Shown here one piece after another: positions 52,716 to 62,427 of a DNA stretch of 64,000 bases; positions within the stretch are counted from its first letter, which is position 1, and every line of letters starts with the position of its first letter. This DNA comes from Bacillus_I endophytica_A (GTDB lineage: Bacteria; Bacillota; Bacilli; Bacillales; Bacillaceae_H): assembly GCF_026790145.1 (NCBI RefSeq), contig NZ_JALAMS010000001.1, forward strand, positions 700,719 through 764,718. Direction: 5' to 3'. Under the pieces are notes generated by a model. The model was given only the letters and a program-made list of their open reading frames with translations, was not told the DNA's origin and did no database searches. The translations under genes and the position numbers were made by a program.

Positions 52716-53282
52716 ATGAGTGTACCGTTGGAGAATAATGAAGAATATTTGTGGAAAGACCAGCCTTGTCCGTCCGCAGTAAAAGCATATTGGTTTTTCC
52801 GACGTTTAGCTGTTAAGGATTTGCTTGTTTATCACTGTGGTGCTGGGCATAATAGCTTGTTTTTTGCTGAAAAAGGTCTAGGCGTTTTAGGATATGATGA
52901 ATCTAGTCAGAATGTAATAGAAGCTACAAAAAAGGCAAAAATAAGAAATGTGAAAAACCTTCAGTATCTTTCAAATTTGAAGGAGGAGGAACTTGCATTT
53001 CAAGGTATTTTTGTTGCTAACGATTTTCATGTTACAACATTTTCAGAGAACGAAAAATTTGTGGAAGAAATGGCCTCGATGCTGAGGGATGGAGGGTACC
53101 TTGCGTTAGCGTGCTTAGCGCAGTTAGGAGAAGAAGACGATGAGACATCACTTCTATCAGATCAGGATATTGCTGGGTTTCTTTCTTCACATTTTACAGA
53201 AGTTCATACAGATTTGTATACCGATATTGTGGGTGGAAAGAAAAAATGGTTTATATTAGCTAAAAAGAGAGAAAGTAAATAA
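52716..53282 (+). CDS. class I SAM-dependent methyltransferase
   Basis: 188 aa with AAAGGAGCG upstream of ATG. Rossmann motif I region LLVYHCGAGHNSLFFAEKGLGVLGYDES, then NVKNLQYLSNL and motif IV-V areas. TehB-like methyltransferases have this size. Substrate not known. A palindromic terminator follows. Confidence 0.75.
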   Translation: MSVPLENNEEYLWKDQPCPSAVKAYWFFRRLAVKDLLVYHCGAGHNSLFFAEKGLGVLGYDESSQNVIEATKKAKIRNVKNLQYLSNLKEEELAFQGIFVANDFHVTTFSENEKFVEEMASMLRDGGYLALACLAQLGEEDDETSLLSDQDIAGFLSSHFTEVHTDLYTDIVGGKKKWFILAKKRESK

Positions 53283-53322
53283 AGGGAAAGGACCGAAATA
53301 TATTTCGGTCCTTTCCCTTTAT
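53279..53322. terminator. perfect palindromic bidirectional terminator
   Basis: 22-bp perfect arms (GGGAAAGGACCGAAATA at the centre) flanked by AAA and TTT, between the convergent methyltransferase and DJ-1/PfpI genes. Confidence 0.9.
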
Positions 53323-53873
53323 TTATGAAGCTGTCCGATAAACTCTTTCATAACGGCAGGAAGATCAGGCCATGCATGACCTGAGACAAGGTTGTTATCA
53401 ACGTGTAAAGGTTTGTTAATATAAGTTGCACCAACACTTTCGACTTCAGGTTTGCATGCAATGTAAGCAGACATTTCTCTATTTTTTAAGAGCTCACGAT
53501 TAATGACTGTAAAAACGAGACTTGCATGACAAATGGCTGCAATTGGTTTTCCTTCTTGAAAAAAATGTTCCACGATTGACGGAACGTATTCGTTCATCCG
53601 AATATGTTCAGGAGCACGTCCTCCGGGAATGATGAGTCCATCGTATTCTTCTGGTTTGATATCTGAAAAAGCTGCATGGGAGTCTAGTTTATAAGCCTGT
53701 TTCTCTGTGTATGTATCCCAATCTTCAAAATCATGTACAACAGTATTGATTTTCTTTACAGCTGGAGCCGCAATAGTTGCGTCAAATCCTTCTTCAAGAC
53801 AGCGGTAGTACGGATAAAAAACTTCTAGAGCCTCAACGGCGTCCCCTGTTAAAATTAAGACTTTTTTAGACAC
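53319..53873 (-). CDS. DJ-1/PfpI family protein
   Basis: 184 aa from GTG 53873 (AAAGGAGAGGATT on the minus strand). Class I glutamine-amidotransferase-like fold with nucleophile-elbow Cys in AAICHASLV and a conserved YDGLIIPGGRAPEHIR. Related proteins are glyoxalases, deglycases or chaperones; activity not known. Confidence 0.85.
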   Translation of the reverse strand: MSKKVLILTGDAVEALEVFYPYYRCLEEGFDATIAAPAVKKINTVVHDFEDWDTYTEKQAYKLDSHAAFSDIKPEEYDGLIIPGGRAPEHIRMNEYVPSIVEHFFQEGKPIAAICHASLVFTVINRELLKNREMSAYIACKPEVESVGATYINKPLHVDNNLVSGHAWPDLPAVMKEFIGQLHK

Positions 53874-54037
53874 TAAAAATCCTCTCCTTTTTAAAATAAT
53901 ACTGTACAAGTTAAGAATAGCAGAAATGGATAAAAATTGCACAGAAAGAGGATAAGCAAATTACTTATCCTCTCACATCCGCACAATTTTATAGAAGGTA
54001 AGGGGAGGGTGTACCTTAGTATAAAAAAAGTCTGCTT

Positions 54038-54451
54038 TTAGTAGCGTTTTCTTTTACATCCACAATCATCATCTTTAAAGTGCATGTAGCCTTTAAGAAC
54101 GATTTTTTTGCGGTCATAATGATGGTGGCGGTCTTTTTTGTCTTCATCTTTATCTTTACAACCACAGTCATCATGTTTGTGATGTTTTTTGTAGTCGTCT
54201 TTGTCATCGTGTTTGTAGTCATATTTGTAGTCGTCTTTGTCATCATGCTTGCGACGGCGTTTGTAGTCGTCTTTGTCATCATGCTTGCGACGGCGTTTGT
54301 AGTCGTCTTTGTCATCCTCTTTATCATGGTCGTGACGGTCTTCGATTTCTTCACAAACACATTTTACTTTTTTGAATTCTTTCTCTTTACAGTCTTTTTC
54401 GTCATCTTTCCAATCTTTTTTCTTGTCATAATCATATTCGAATTCGTACAT
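54038..54451 (-). CDS. charge-rich repeat protein, possible spore coat protein
   Basis: 137 aa, almost entirely D/E/K/R/H/Y. Four 12-residue repeats of the DDKDDYK type occupy residues 46-93 (54173-54316), two of them exactly DDKDDYKRRRKH, encoded by identical 36-base units. DDCGC occurs twice, near the ends of the tail. The style resembles CotC/CotG-like coat proteins, but the family is unassigned. Confidence 0.6.
   Translation of the reverse strand: MYEFEYDYDKKKDWKDDEKDCKEKEFKKVKCVCEEIEDRHDHDKEDDKDDYKRRRKHDDKDDYKRRRKHDDKDDYKYDYKHDDKDDYKKHHKHDDCGCKDKDEDKKDRHHHYDRKKIVLKGYMHFKDDDCGCKRKRY
54173..54316. repeat. 36-base tandem repeat in coding sequence
   Basis: Four 36-base units, two nearly identical on the DNA level, encoding 12-residue repeats in the minus-strand protein. 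Prone to slippage, so copy number may vary between strains. Confidence 0.85.
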
Positions 54452-54477
54452 ACCTATTCAGCTCCCTAATAATTTGA

Positions 54478-54699
54478 TTAATAAATTTCGTTTAAAAAAC
54501 AGTTTTCTTCTTCGTGCCTAAAAGGTGAGTATCTTTTGAAAATAAGAGGTGGATTCAAACTTGGATCGTTGTTTTCGTCCATATTTCGATCTTCCCTGCA
54601 ACAGCTGTTATTTTGACGGTTGTTTCTTTTGCTACCAAAAAAGAAGGTTTTTGTTGCTTTGTTTCTTTCAGCTTTATTGTTGCAGTTTCGTTCGAACAT
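54478..54699 (-). CDS. Cys/Asn-rich small protein, possible coat-associated
   Basis: 73 aa from ATG 54699 (AAAGGAGGTGAAGACG upstream). Cys at several positions, including a CC pair, and many Asn and Arg. Lies upstream of and in the same direction as the repeat-rich gene. No recognised family. Confidence 0.5.
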   Translation of the reverse strand: MFERNCNNKAERNKATKTFFFGSKRNNRQNNSCCREDRNMDENNDPSLNPPLIFKRYSPFRHEEENCFLNEIY

Positions 54700-54912
54700 A
54701 AGCGTCTTCACCTCCTTTGTATAGTAGTATCATATGAGAAATAGAACAAAACGAATGGACGAGTATACTAAATCAAAAGCCTGATTTTATAGAGGAATCT
54801 AAATAAAAGCCTAAAAACTGTTGAAAAAGATAAGAATCATAAAAACAAGTTAGAGACGTGTTATACTAAAGAAGTACAGAAGAGTTTCTTATTGAACAAG
54901 GAGGGACGAAAC

Positions 54913-55116
54913 ATGCCGTTTATTGAGGAGATGATCCTTATAATTGGGATTCTCTTTATTTTAGTTTCATCACTGCTTTGGTTTGCCCCGCTAGCTTCTA
55001 TAAAATATGTAACTTCTGTTACGGAAAAAGAAGTGCATCAAAAATTTAGAACAAAATTGAGCTATGGAAGCCTTATTGTTGGCATGCTATTTATCGGATT
55101 TTCGATTTTCTTTTAA
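54913..55116 (+). CDS. small membrane protein, unknown function
   Basis: 67 aa from ATG 54913 (AAGGAGG upstream). Two helices (about 5-27, 48-66) with a short polar loop. No known motif. Ends in a strong terminator. Confidence 0.6.
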   Translation: MPFIEEMILIIGILFILVSSLLWFAPLASIKYVTSVTEKEVHQKFRTKLSYGSLIVGMLFIGFSIFF

Positions 55117-55124
55117 GAACGTTT

Positions 55125-55176
55125 AAAAAGCTGATGTAGGAGTATAAAAGGTTTATACGTCTACGTCAGCTTTTTT
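55125..55176 (+). terminator. rho-independent terminator
   Basis: Long stem AAAAAGCTGA...TCAGCTTTTT with inner TATAAA/TTTATA pairs and T run. Confidence 0.85.
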
Positions 55177-55248
55177 ACTGTTTCATAATGAAAAATAGCC
55201 TTTTCTACATATACTAGCTACTAATATAGGAAGAAGGAGGGAGAAAGA

Positions 55249-55596
55249 GTGCAGCGGTTCTTAGCTAGGGTAGCTGCGTTTTGGCTTACTTTTCATATGC
55301 TAGCTTCTTTATACTACGGTATTTATTTACATGATAAGCATTCGCTTCTTTCATGGTGGAAACACTCTTTCTTCTTGACTATTCCTCTTTCTTTCAGTAG
55401 CTGCCTCCTCCTGCAAATTTGCTTGCTTATATTAGGAAAACAACAGGCGTTCCTAATTGGGCTTTTTCTTTCTTTTTTACTTTGTATCGTGTACAAAGTT
55501 CTTTTTTCATTTCAATTGAGCATGCTTTCGATTATTTTTATGAGCTGTATAGCTTTCTTGGTTAGTGGTAAATCTATAATAAGAAAAAAAACCTGA
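55249..55596 (+). CDS. multi-pass membrane protein, unknown function
   Basis: 115 aa from GTG 55249 (GGAGGGAG upstream). Four hydrophobic helices with a His-rich turn near the N-terminus. No recognised family. Confidence 0.55.
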   Translation: MQRFLARVAAFWLTFHMLASLYYGIYLHDKHSLLSWWKHSFFLTIPLSFSSCLLLQICLLILGKQQAFLIGLFLSFLLCIVYKVLFSFQLSMLSIIFMSCIAFLVSGKSIIRKKT

Positions 55597-55811
55597 AGAA
55601 AAAGAGGCAACGAACTAGTGTGAAACATGGGAAGTTAGCAGAAATATTCGCCTGTTTTTTCATTTCTCTAACATGGACTATATGATAGCTACAAGTGGTG
55701 TTTAAAAACAGTTGTCATTACACAGGAAAGTTGCTAAAATGTAACCTGTTGCAGTCTGTAACTGTTAACGGGTAGGGTCGAGGGTTTTTAGGAAAAGAAG
55801 GTACGAAGAAA

Positions 55812-57104
55812 GTGCATCCATTTTTTGAAAGACGCTTTCATCTCGCAGAACATGGTACAACCGTAAAAACAGAAGTATTAGCAGGCATGATTTCGTTTTT
55901 TACAATTGTGTATATTATTGCTGTGAACGCTTTAATTTTGTCAGAAGCAGGGATTCCGCTTCAAGCAGGGATAGTGGCGACAGTCGTTACTTGTTTCGTC
56001 GGATGTCTTCTTGTCGCTTTTTTAGGCAATGCTCCTTTGCTTATTGTTCCTGGTATGGGTGTAAATGCTTTGTTTTCCTATACTATTGTTCAGGGAATGG
56101 GGTTGCCGTGGCAAGAAGCGCTAGGAGCTGTTTTTGTTGCTGGCATCTTGTTTACAATCGTCGCGTTCACGCCTCTTTCTCATACTCTTTCACGATCTAT
56201 TCCAAAAGGCTTGAAAGAAGCTATCACAGTTGGAATAGGGCTTTTTCTAACTCTTATTGGATTGGAGAAAGGTGGAATTGTTGTTGGTGGCAATAATGCT
56301 ATATTAGCGCTTGGGGACTTTCACAGTCCAGAAGTCTTAGCAACTGTTGTAACACTTCTTATTGCGCTCGTATTGTTCATTCGGAATGTTCCAGCTAACT
56401 TTTTGTTAACGATTATTGCAGGTTCTTTAATCGGTCACTTTTTTGGAGTGGAAAATGCTGCTCCGAAACAAGCGGACGTATCGCTTTCGAACTATTTGGA
56501 CGTTTTTGCTCAGTTTTCATTTCAAGGTATCTTTTCAGTAGCCTTCTGGATTGCCGTTTTTTCATTAGCAATGGTTCTTGTTTTTGAAAATATTGGTCTT
56601 ATTCATGGTCAAACAGAGATGATTGGAAAACCTGAGAAGTATAAGCGTTCTATTCGAGCAACAGCGATTTCTTCCATGCTTTCGGGGCTTTTTGGAACAA
56701 GTCCAACGGTGTCAACAGTAGAAGCTGCTTCAGGTATAACAGCAGGAGGCCGAACTGGTTTAACATCTTTAGTTAGTGGACTGCTGTTTTTAGTAGCTCT
56801 ATTTTTTCTACCGGTCATTTCGCTCATTCCGAACACTGCTATTGCACCAATTTTAATTATTATTGGTGGACTTATGCTTGAGAATGTAAAGGGAATTAAC
56901 TTTAAAGATTTCTCAGAAGCATTTCCTGCGTTTTTAGTGATCGTGATTATTCCGTTTACGTATAGCATTGTAGATGGAATGGCATTTGGCTTTGTTGCTT
57001 ATCCGTTTATGAAGCTTGTTCTTGGCCGCTACAAAGAAGTGTCTGTTCCGCTATATATTATTGCAGGACTTTTTCTCATGAATTTCTTTTTACACGGCAT
57101 ATAA
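55812..57104 (+). CDS. NCS2 family purine permease (AzgA-type)
   Basis: 430 aa from GTG 55812. Nucleobase:cation symporter with 'GTTVKTEVLAGMISFFTIVYIIAVNALIL' near the start and the AzgA-type 'GTSPTVSTVEAASGITAGGRTGL' motif. The guanine/hypoxanthine or adenine specificity is not set by sight. No purine riboswitch was found upstream. Confidence 0.88.
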   Translation: MHPFFERRFHLAEHGTTVKTEVLAGMISFFTIVYIIAVNALILSEAGIPLQAGIVATVVTCFVGCLLVAFLGNAPLLIVPGMGVNALFSYTIVQGMGLPWQEALGAVFVAGILFTIVAFTPLSHTLSRSIPKGLKEAITVGIGLFLTLIGLEKGGIVVGGNNAILALGDFHSPEVLATVVTLLIALVLFIRNVPANFLLTIIAGSLIGHFFGVENAAPKQADVSLSNYLDVFAQFSFQGIFSVAFWIAVFSLAMVLVFENIGLIHGQTEMIGKPEKYKRSIRATAISSMLSGLFGTSPTVSTVEAASGITAGGRTGLTSLVSGLLFLVALFFLPVISLIPNTAIAPILIIIGGLMLENVKGINFKDFSEAFPAFLVIVIIPFTYSIVDGMAFGFVAYPFMKLVLGRYKEVSVPLYIIAGLFLMNFFLHGI

Positions 57105-57303
57105 AAAAATGGTGCGGACACTCGTTCGTGCCATTTTGTTATGTCAACTAATTGTGGGACTTTGTGTGAATTTATGTGAAGAACACCATAAACCGTGATT
57201 TTGCAATAGAGCTTTGCTACAATAAGTTCACAGCTATCATAACCATATACACCCAAAAATAAAAAACTATGAATGAGTCGTAGACGTGAAAGGAGACGTT
57301 GTT

Positions 57304-58482
57304 ATGGGATATTACGATGATTCTGAGTCACAAGAACAGTATCGTCCGCAAAAGAAACGTAATCCAGTTTTTACATTTCTAATTATGATCATTGTGGCCG
57401 TTGTATCAAGTGCAGCTACTGTATTTTTTATGACAAGCGATGAATTTGGGTTGCTTGAGGATAAAGCAAGCACAGCTTCCTCACAAACAACCACAACAAG
57501 TTCGCTGCCTATTAAAAATGCCGTTGCTGTGAAAAGTGATACAACAAAAGCGGTTGATAAAACATTGGAATCTGTTGTGGGTATTTATACATATCAAGGA
57601 AACCAACTTTTTGAAGGCACAACAGAAACAGGAGCAGGATCTGGCGTTATTTATAAAAAGTCCGGTGATTATGCTTATATTGTAACAAATCATCACGTTG
57701 TTGATGGAGCTTCTCAAATTGAAGTGCAAGTTTCAGAAGGAACGCGCTTGCAAGCAAAAGTGGTTGGCTCTGATGAGTTAACAGACTTAGCTGTTCTTCG
57801 TATTGATGGAAGCAAAGTGAATTCTGTAGCAGAGCTTGGTGATTCAAGTAAGCTAACGTTAGGGGAACCAGCTATTGCAATCGGAAATCCGCTTGGTTTC
57901 TTAGAAGGAAGTGTAACGGAAGGAATTATTAGTAGTACAAACCGTACGATTCCAGTTGATACAAATGGAGATGGTCAAGAAGATTGGCAATCTGAAGTTA
58001 TTCAAACAGATGCATCGATCAACCCAGGAAACAGCGGTGGAGCTCTTATAAATATCGACGGTCAAGTGATTGGGATTAACTCAAGTAAAATTGCTCAAGA
58101 CGAAGTAGAAGGAATTGGGTTTGCTATTCCAATGAATGTAGCAAAACCAATTATTGAAGATTTAGAGCAGGATGGGAAAGTGGACCGCCCAACATTAGGT
58201 GTGCGAATTGCTGATCTTTCTCAAGTCAATCCTGTTGGAAGAACAGAAACATTAAAACTGCCGGATAGTGTTCAAGAAGGCGTTGTTATCATTGAGGTAG
58301 AAGGTTCATCTCTAGCCGAAAAAGCTGGATTGAAGCAGTACGATGTAATCACGAAAGTAAATGGAGACAAAATTTCAAGCGATGCGGAACTTCGACGCAG
58401 TATTTACGAGTCAAATGGTAAGAAGATGAGCATTACGTACTATCGTAACGGAAAAGAGCAAACAACAACAGTATCATTTTAA
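57304..58482 (+). CDS. HtrA-type membrane-anchored serine protease
   Basis: 392 aa from ATG 57304 (AAAGGAGACG upstream). One N-terminal transmembrane helix (about 22-45), a linker rich in T/S, a trypsin-like domain with catalytic His in NHHVVDGA, Asp in DLAVLRI and Ser in GNSGGAL, then one PDZ domain (about 295-385). Related to HtrA/HtrB/YyxA, which remove misfolded secreted proteins and are induced by CssRS. The sensor pair is not in this window. Confidence 0.93.
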   Translation: MGYYDDSESQEQYRPQKKRNPVFTFLIMIIVAVVSSAATVFFMTSDEFGLLEDKASTASSQTTTTSSLPIKNAVAVKSDTTKAVDKTLESVVGIYTYQGNQLFEGTTETGAGSGVIYKKSGDYAYIVTNHHVVDGASQIEVQVSEGTRLQAKVVGSDELTDLAVLRIDGSKVNSVAELGDSSKLTLGEPAIAIGNPLGFLEGSVTEGIISSTNRTIPVDTNGDGQEDWQSEVIQTDASINPGNSGGALINIDGQVIGINSSKIAQDEVEGIGFAIPMNVAKPIIEDLEQDGKVDRPTLGVRIADLSQVNPVGRTETLKLPDSVQEGVVIIEVEGSSLAEKAGLKQYDVITKVNGDKISSDAELRRSIYESNGKKMSITYYRNGKEQTTTVSF

Positions 58483-58484
58483 TA

Positions 58485-58517
58485 AAAAGAGCGGCGCTTA
58501 TGCCGCTCTTTTTTTAT
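58485..58517. terminator. bidirectional terminator
   Basis: AAAGAGCGGC / GCCGCTCTTT stem and T runs on both sides, between convergent htrA-like and CPBP genes. Confidence 0.85.
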
Positions 58518-59352
58518 TAAAGTAGCGAGAACAGAAGAGATAGAAAGATAAGAAAACAAACATTGTTAAACATAAAGACCAAAAAGCATTTTCATCTTCT
58601 ACAATAAATAGCGAAGGAAGAAGTCCATGCACACTATGAGCATCTCCAAGAAATAAAGCGATGAAAAGGTTGTTCGCAGTATGAGCGCCTATAGCTAGTT
58701 CAGAGCGGTTAGCTTTTACTGTTATATAGCTTAGAATAAAGCCAACAAAAACGTACTGAAACCCAACAAGGAAGAAAGAAACGTTCATTTCAGGATTCAT
58801 AAAGTGAAGAGAACCAAAAAATAGCCCAGAACATATTGCAAGCCAAAGTGGAGAGAAACAGACTTTTCCCCACCATTGTAGAAGAAATCCTCTAAAAAAC
58901 AGCTCTTCTGATAAAACTTGCAGGGGAACGAGGGAAATAGAAAGTAAAGCAAAGAACAGAAACCTTGTCCACTCTATGTACTGTAAAATATAAAAATGAG
59001 GAAATAAAGAAAAGCTGATAAGCTGTGATAAAAATAATAAAAAAAATACAGCGAAAAAGCTTCTGGAGAAAAAGTGCCAACAAAATGCACGCTCAATTGT
59101 TATAAGAGTTAAGAAAGGTCGTTTATGAATTTTCGCTACTGAAATCCATAGTCCAACAATCCAACAGATATTAAAAAGGTGACTTAACCCGAACGATACG
59201 GCTGAAGAAGGCGATAAGATGAAGGATGTCACAACAGTATAAAGAAATGTACCTGCTATAACATATGAAAAAAGAATACTAAAAAAAGAGTAAACGTAAT
59301 GTTTATGATCGTTTTTTCCTTGCACATTATAAATAAAAGAAGGCAAAAGCAT
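58498..59352 (-). CDS. CPBP family intramembrane metalloprotease
   Basis: 284 aa from ATG 59352 (GGAAGGAGAG on the minus strand). About eight helices with the CPBP motifs: SEELFFRG (EExxxR), FGSLHF and IGAHTANN. These CAAX-protease-like enzymes act on peptides at the membrane, including bacteriocin immunity and anti-sigma processing; role here unknown. Confidence 0.85.
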   Translation of the reverse strand: MLLPSFIYNVQGKNDHKHYVYSFFSILFSYVIAGTFLYTVVTSFILSPSSAVSFGLSHLFNICWIVGLWISVAKIHKRPFLTLITIERAFCWHFFSRSFFAVFFLLFLSQLISFSLFPHFYILQYIEWTRFLFFALLSISLVPLQVLSEELFFRGFLLQWWGKVCFSPLWLAICSGLFFGSLHFMNPEMNVSFFLVGFQYVFVGFILSYITVKANRSELAIGAHTANNLFIALFLGDAHSVHGLLPSLFIVEDENAFWSLCLTMFVFLSFYLFCSRYFNKKRAA

Positions 59353-59434
59353 ACCGTTCTCTCCTTCCAATCCGGACTTTATACCATACTTATGGTCCTA
59401 AAAGAGAAACATGCTTATTGCCTTGTTATAAGAG

Positions 59435-60451
59435 TTATTTTTCTTCTTTAAATAAGACGGTAGGTTCTATTCCTTCACTTTTTTCCCCCGTTAGCGAACT
59501 TGTATACAAATCAATATCCACCCCGTAATGAGGTCTAGCTTTTACTTCTGTGAATATTTTCCCGATGTATTCTCCAACAACTCCAATTCCAATTAAATTC
59601 AATCCGCCTAAAAACCATAGTGAGACAATAATAGATGTCCAACCAGAATCAGCAGAACCAAGCAGCTTTTGGACGAAAGCATACAAAAAGGCAAACCCGC
59701 TTAAAAGGAACAAAAAGAATCCAATATATGTGATAAATCGAATAGGCTTTACGCTAAATGATGTGATCCCGTCAAAGGCGAATGAAAGCATTTTTTTTAG
59801 AGGATATTTGCTTTCACCTGCAAGTCTTTCTTTTCGGTCATAAAAAACTTCAGCAGTGTTGAGACCAATAAGAGGGATGATACCACGAAGAAACAAGTTT
59901 TTTTCTTTATAACGACGAAGTTCTGTTAACGCTCTTTTGCTCATAAGACGAAAATCAGCATGATTATAAATAAGTTCAATACCAAGTTTGTTCATACATC
60001 GATAAAAACCGAGAGCTGTGGATCGTTTGAAAAATGTATCTGTTGTTCGTCTTCTTCTTACTCCATAAACAATATCATAGCCTTCGTGAAACTTTACTAA
60101 AAACTCTTTAATTGCTTTAATATCATCTTGAAGATCAGCATCAATAGAAATGGCGCAGTCTGCTACTTCGGCTGTTTTTTCTAGTCCTGCTATAAGTGCT
60201 TTCTGATGGCCAACATTGCGAGCAAGTTTCAATCCTTTTATCCAAGGATGATGTACGCTTTCTTTAGCAATTATGCTCCACGTTTTGTCACGGCTTCCGT
60301 CATCAACAAAGAGGAGGTTACTCTTTGGATGAACGAGTTTCTCATGAACAAGCTCTTCTAATAAGTTATGAAGTTTTTTCATCGTATCTTCTAGTACTTC
60401 TTCTTCATTATAACAAGGTACAACGACAGTTAAGAGTGGGTTTTCACTCAT
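59435..60451 (-). CDS. ykoT: glycosyltransferase family 2, YkoT-like
   Basis: 338 aa from ATG 60451 (GAAGGAGGAG on the minus strand). GT2 domain with VVVPCYNEEE, FVDDGSRDKT and SIDADLQDD, plus two C-terminal membrane helices (about 255-325). GtrB/DPM1-type: makes an undecaprenyl-phosphate sugar. Starts 19 bases after the YkoS-like gene, so it is co-transcribed. The B. subtilis pair is ykoS-ykoT. Confidence 0.85.
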   Translation of the reverse strand: MSENPLLTVVVPCYNEEEVLEDTMKKLHNLLEELVHEKLVHPKSNLLFVDDGSRDKTWSIIAKESVHHPWIKGLKLARNVGHQKALIAGLEKTAEVADCAISIDADLQDDIKAIKEFLVKFHEGYDIVYGVRRRRTTDTFFKRSTALGFYRCMNKLGIELIYNHADFRLMSKRALTELRRYKEKNLFLRGIIPLIGLNTAEVFYDRKERLAGESKYPLKKMLSFAFDGITSFSVKPIRFITYIGFFLFLLSGFAFLYAFVQKLLGSADSGWTSIIVSLWFLGGLNLIGIGVVGEYIGKIFTEVKARPHYGVDIDLYTSSLTGEKSEGIEPTVLFKEEK

Positions 60452-60470
60452 TACTTTTTCTCCTCCTTCA

Positions 60471-62174
60471 TTATTTTGCTTCGTACAAATAAATTTTCCA
60501 AGCCGATTCTTTATGATCAAATACTTTTACAAGCTCAAGATTGTTGTCGCTTGCATTTAAAATAGGAAGAGCAGAGAATAAATATTTTCCTCCCATTTCT
60601 TTAAAGGCACCTGTATTAAGCTCCAAGTTTTTAATTTTCTTTTTAGAATCTTTTCGAAACTCATACTTCTTCCCAAGTTCAGCTACAAAGATATAACATC
60701 TGCTGCCCCATTCATCAAAATACGTCCTAATTTTGTCATCCTTATCAAGCTCAGAAGCAATGATTTTGCGAAATTGATACTTATAAGAAAGTGGATAAAC
60801 ATTGCTGTATGAATCAATCGTATAAAAACCGTTATATTGTGCAATAGCTGGATGAATACCAATGCTTGCGACTCGGTAAGTGCTTTGAGGTAAATTAATA
60901 TGCTCCTTTATATCTTGAAACTGCTTTTCGGCATAAAACTCCCGGAACGATGGAGGATGATAATAAGTACCGTACAAAAATTCTTCATTAAAAGGCGCAA
61001 GCACGATAATTTGTGCTGCTACCGCAAACAATGAAAGTGCCTTAAAAAACGAATTCATTCGATACAAAACATAGCAAGCAAGAGCAAAACTTACGTAAAT
61101 CACAAGAGGACGTAGAAAATGAAAGCGTGCAAAGTTAAATGTATTAAGCAAGTCAATGTGTGACTTTAAGGGAATCCACATTTTATTGAACCAAAGAGCA
61201 TACCAAAGAGATAAAACGTAACTTAAGAAGAAAAGAAAAAGAAAAGTTGCGTTCTGTTTAAGCCTATTACGGACAATTACAAGAAACGAAGCAAGAAACA
61301 AAATTGGCAATATAATAGCGGTATGCATTGTGTGCACATGTGTGTGACCGAAAATGAAATTTTTAAATGATAGTCGAAATGATTGAGCGAAAACGTGTCT
61401 TGAAGAGATGAATTCACTTCTGTGCGATAATTCATGTGGAATAAGAAGTGAATAGATAAGCCTATATTCAATAAGTAAATAAATGAGTGTCATAAAGACG
61501 ATGCTTAAAAGAAACACCACATTCCATCGCTTTTTAAAAATTCCATCATAAAGCCACAGGAGAGATACAGCTACAAGCAGAAAGAAAAAGCCAAGTACAA
61601 TGCTTGAATAGAAAGGAATAAGAGCAAGTGTAAGCCACTCTTTCCATGACGAATCTCTATTTCGAATGTTCAAAAAAGCCCAAAGTGCAAGTGGATGTCC
61701 AAGCGTACTTAACATACCAGAAGGCCAAAAAGGGGTAAGTGCAAAAGCTAATGAAACCCCAATTGTAATAAAGGAGGCTTTTTCCTCTGTAATAAAATGT
61801 TTTCTTAATAAAAGATACATTCCAATGAAGGCTACAACTCTTGTAATGGTTTGGCTGAGTGCATATGCCGTCATAGAGGGAAAAAGATAGTGAAGCCAAA
61901 CAATCAAGCTCCATTCTGTGCCGAAAGAACCTCGATCAATTCCATTCATAACTTGAGGAATAACAGCATGAAGAGGTCCATTAAGCTGACCGCTTTCAGC
62001 AAGTACTTTGTACCACGCAATATTGGAGTCTAAATTATCATGAACGCGAATGTGTGCATCTTCTCCTAATATATAGAGAGGAGAGACATATAGGAGAAGA
62101 AGGGCTAGTCCAATAAAAAAGTAGACTCGTTCTTTTTGGTAATGTGAAGATGAAAACATAAAAAACACATCCAT
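60471..62174 (-). CDS. ykoS: large polytopic membrane protein, YkoS/DUF6044 family
   Basis: 567 aa, about 10-12 membrane helices in the first 400 residues and a soluble extracytoplasmic C-terminal part. Probable glycosyltransferase of the GT-C fold that uses the lipid-linked sugar from the YkoT-like enzyme. Two starts are possible: ATG 62174 with no ribosome site, and ATG 62159 with TGGATGTG. First gene of the pair. Confidence 0.75.
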   Translation of the reverse strand: MDVFFMFSSSHYQKERVYFFIGLALLLLYVSPLYILGEDAHIRVHDNLDSNIAWYKVLAESGQLNGPLHAVIPQVMNGIDRGSFGTEWSLIVWLHYLFPSMTAYALSQTITRVVAFIGMYLLLRKHFITEEKASFITIGVSLAFALTPFWPSGMLSTLGHPLALWAFLNIRNRDSSWKEWLTLALIPFYSSIVLGFFFLLVAVSLLWLYDGIFKKRWNVVFLLSIVFMTLIYLLIEYRLIYSLLIPHELSHRSEFISSRHVFAQSFRLSFKNFIFGHTHVHTMHTAIILPILFLASFLVIVRNRLKQNATFLFLFFLSYVLSLWYALWFNKMWIPLKSHIDLLNTFNFARFHFLRPLVIYVSFALACYVLYRMNSFFKALSLFAVAAQIIVLAPFNEEFLYGTYYHPPSFREFYAEKQFQDIKEHINLPQSTYRVASIGIHPAIAQYNGFYTIDSYSNVYPLSYKYQFRKIIASELDKDDKIRTYFDEWGSRCYIFVAELGKKYEFRKDSKKKIKNLELNTGAFKEMGGKYLFSALPILNASDNNLELVKVFDHKESAWKIYLYEAK

Positions 62175-62427
62175 TAACAGTATTGCTCTTTTAAGGTGTA
62201 GAGGAGCGTAGTAAAAGTATTTCCTAGCTTAAATCGAACAATGCGCCATCCCATGCTTTTACAACATATTCCAAAGTGTGAAGTTTAGAAAATTGAAACT
62301 GACATAAGAGGTTTTTTAAGAAAAAAAGAGGAAAACTACGGTTCAAAGTGTTAAGATAATAAAGCAGTTATTTTTCAAAGATGATATAAAAAGAGAACTT
62401 TTTGAGATAGAAATGAGGTTAGTAAAG

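Noticed and set aside
54016..54469. Long ORFs on both strands over the charged-repeat gene
   Set aside because: They are frame shadows of a repetitive, purine-rich gene; only the 54038-54451 minus frame has a sensible start.
55621..55780. ECF promoters near the purine permease (TGAAAC at 55621, TGTAAC near 55740)
   Set aside because: No CGTA/CGTC at the right spacing; the best alternative -10 is CGAG.
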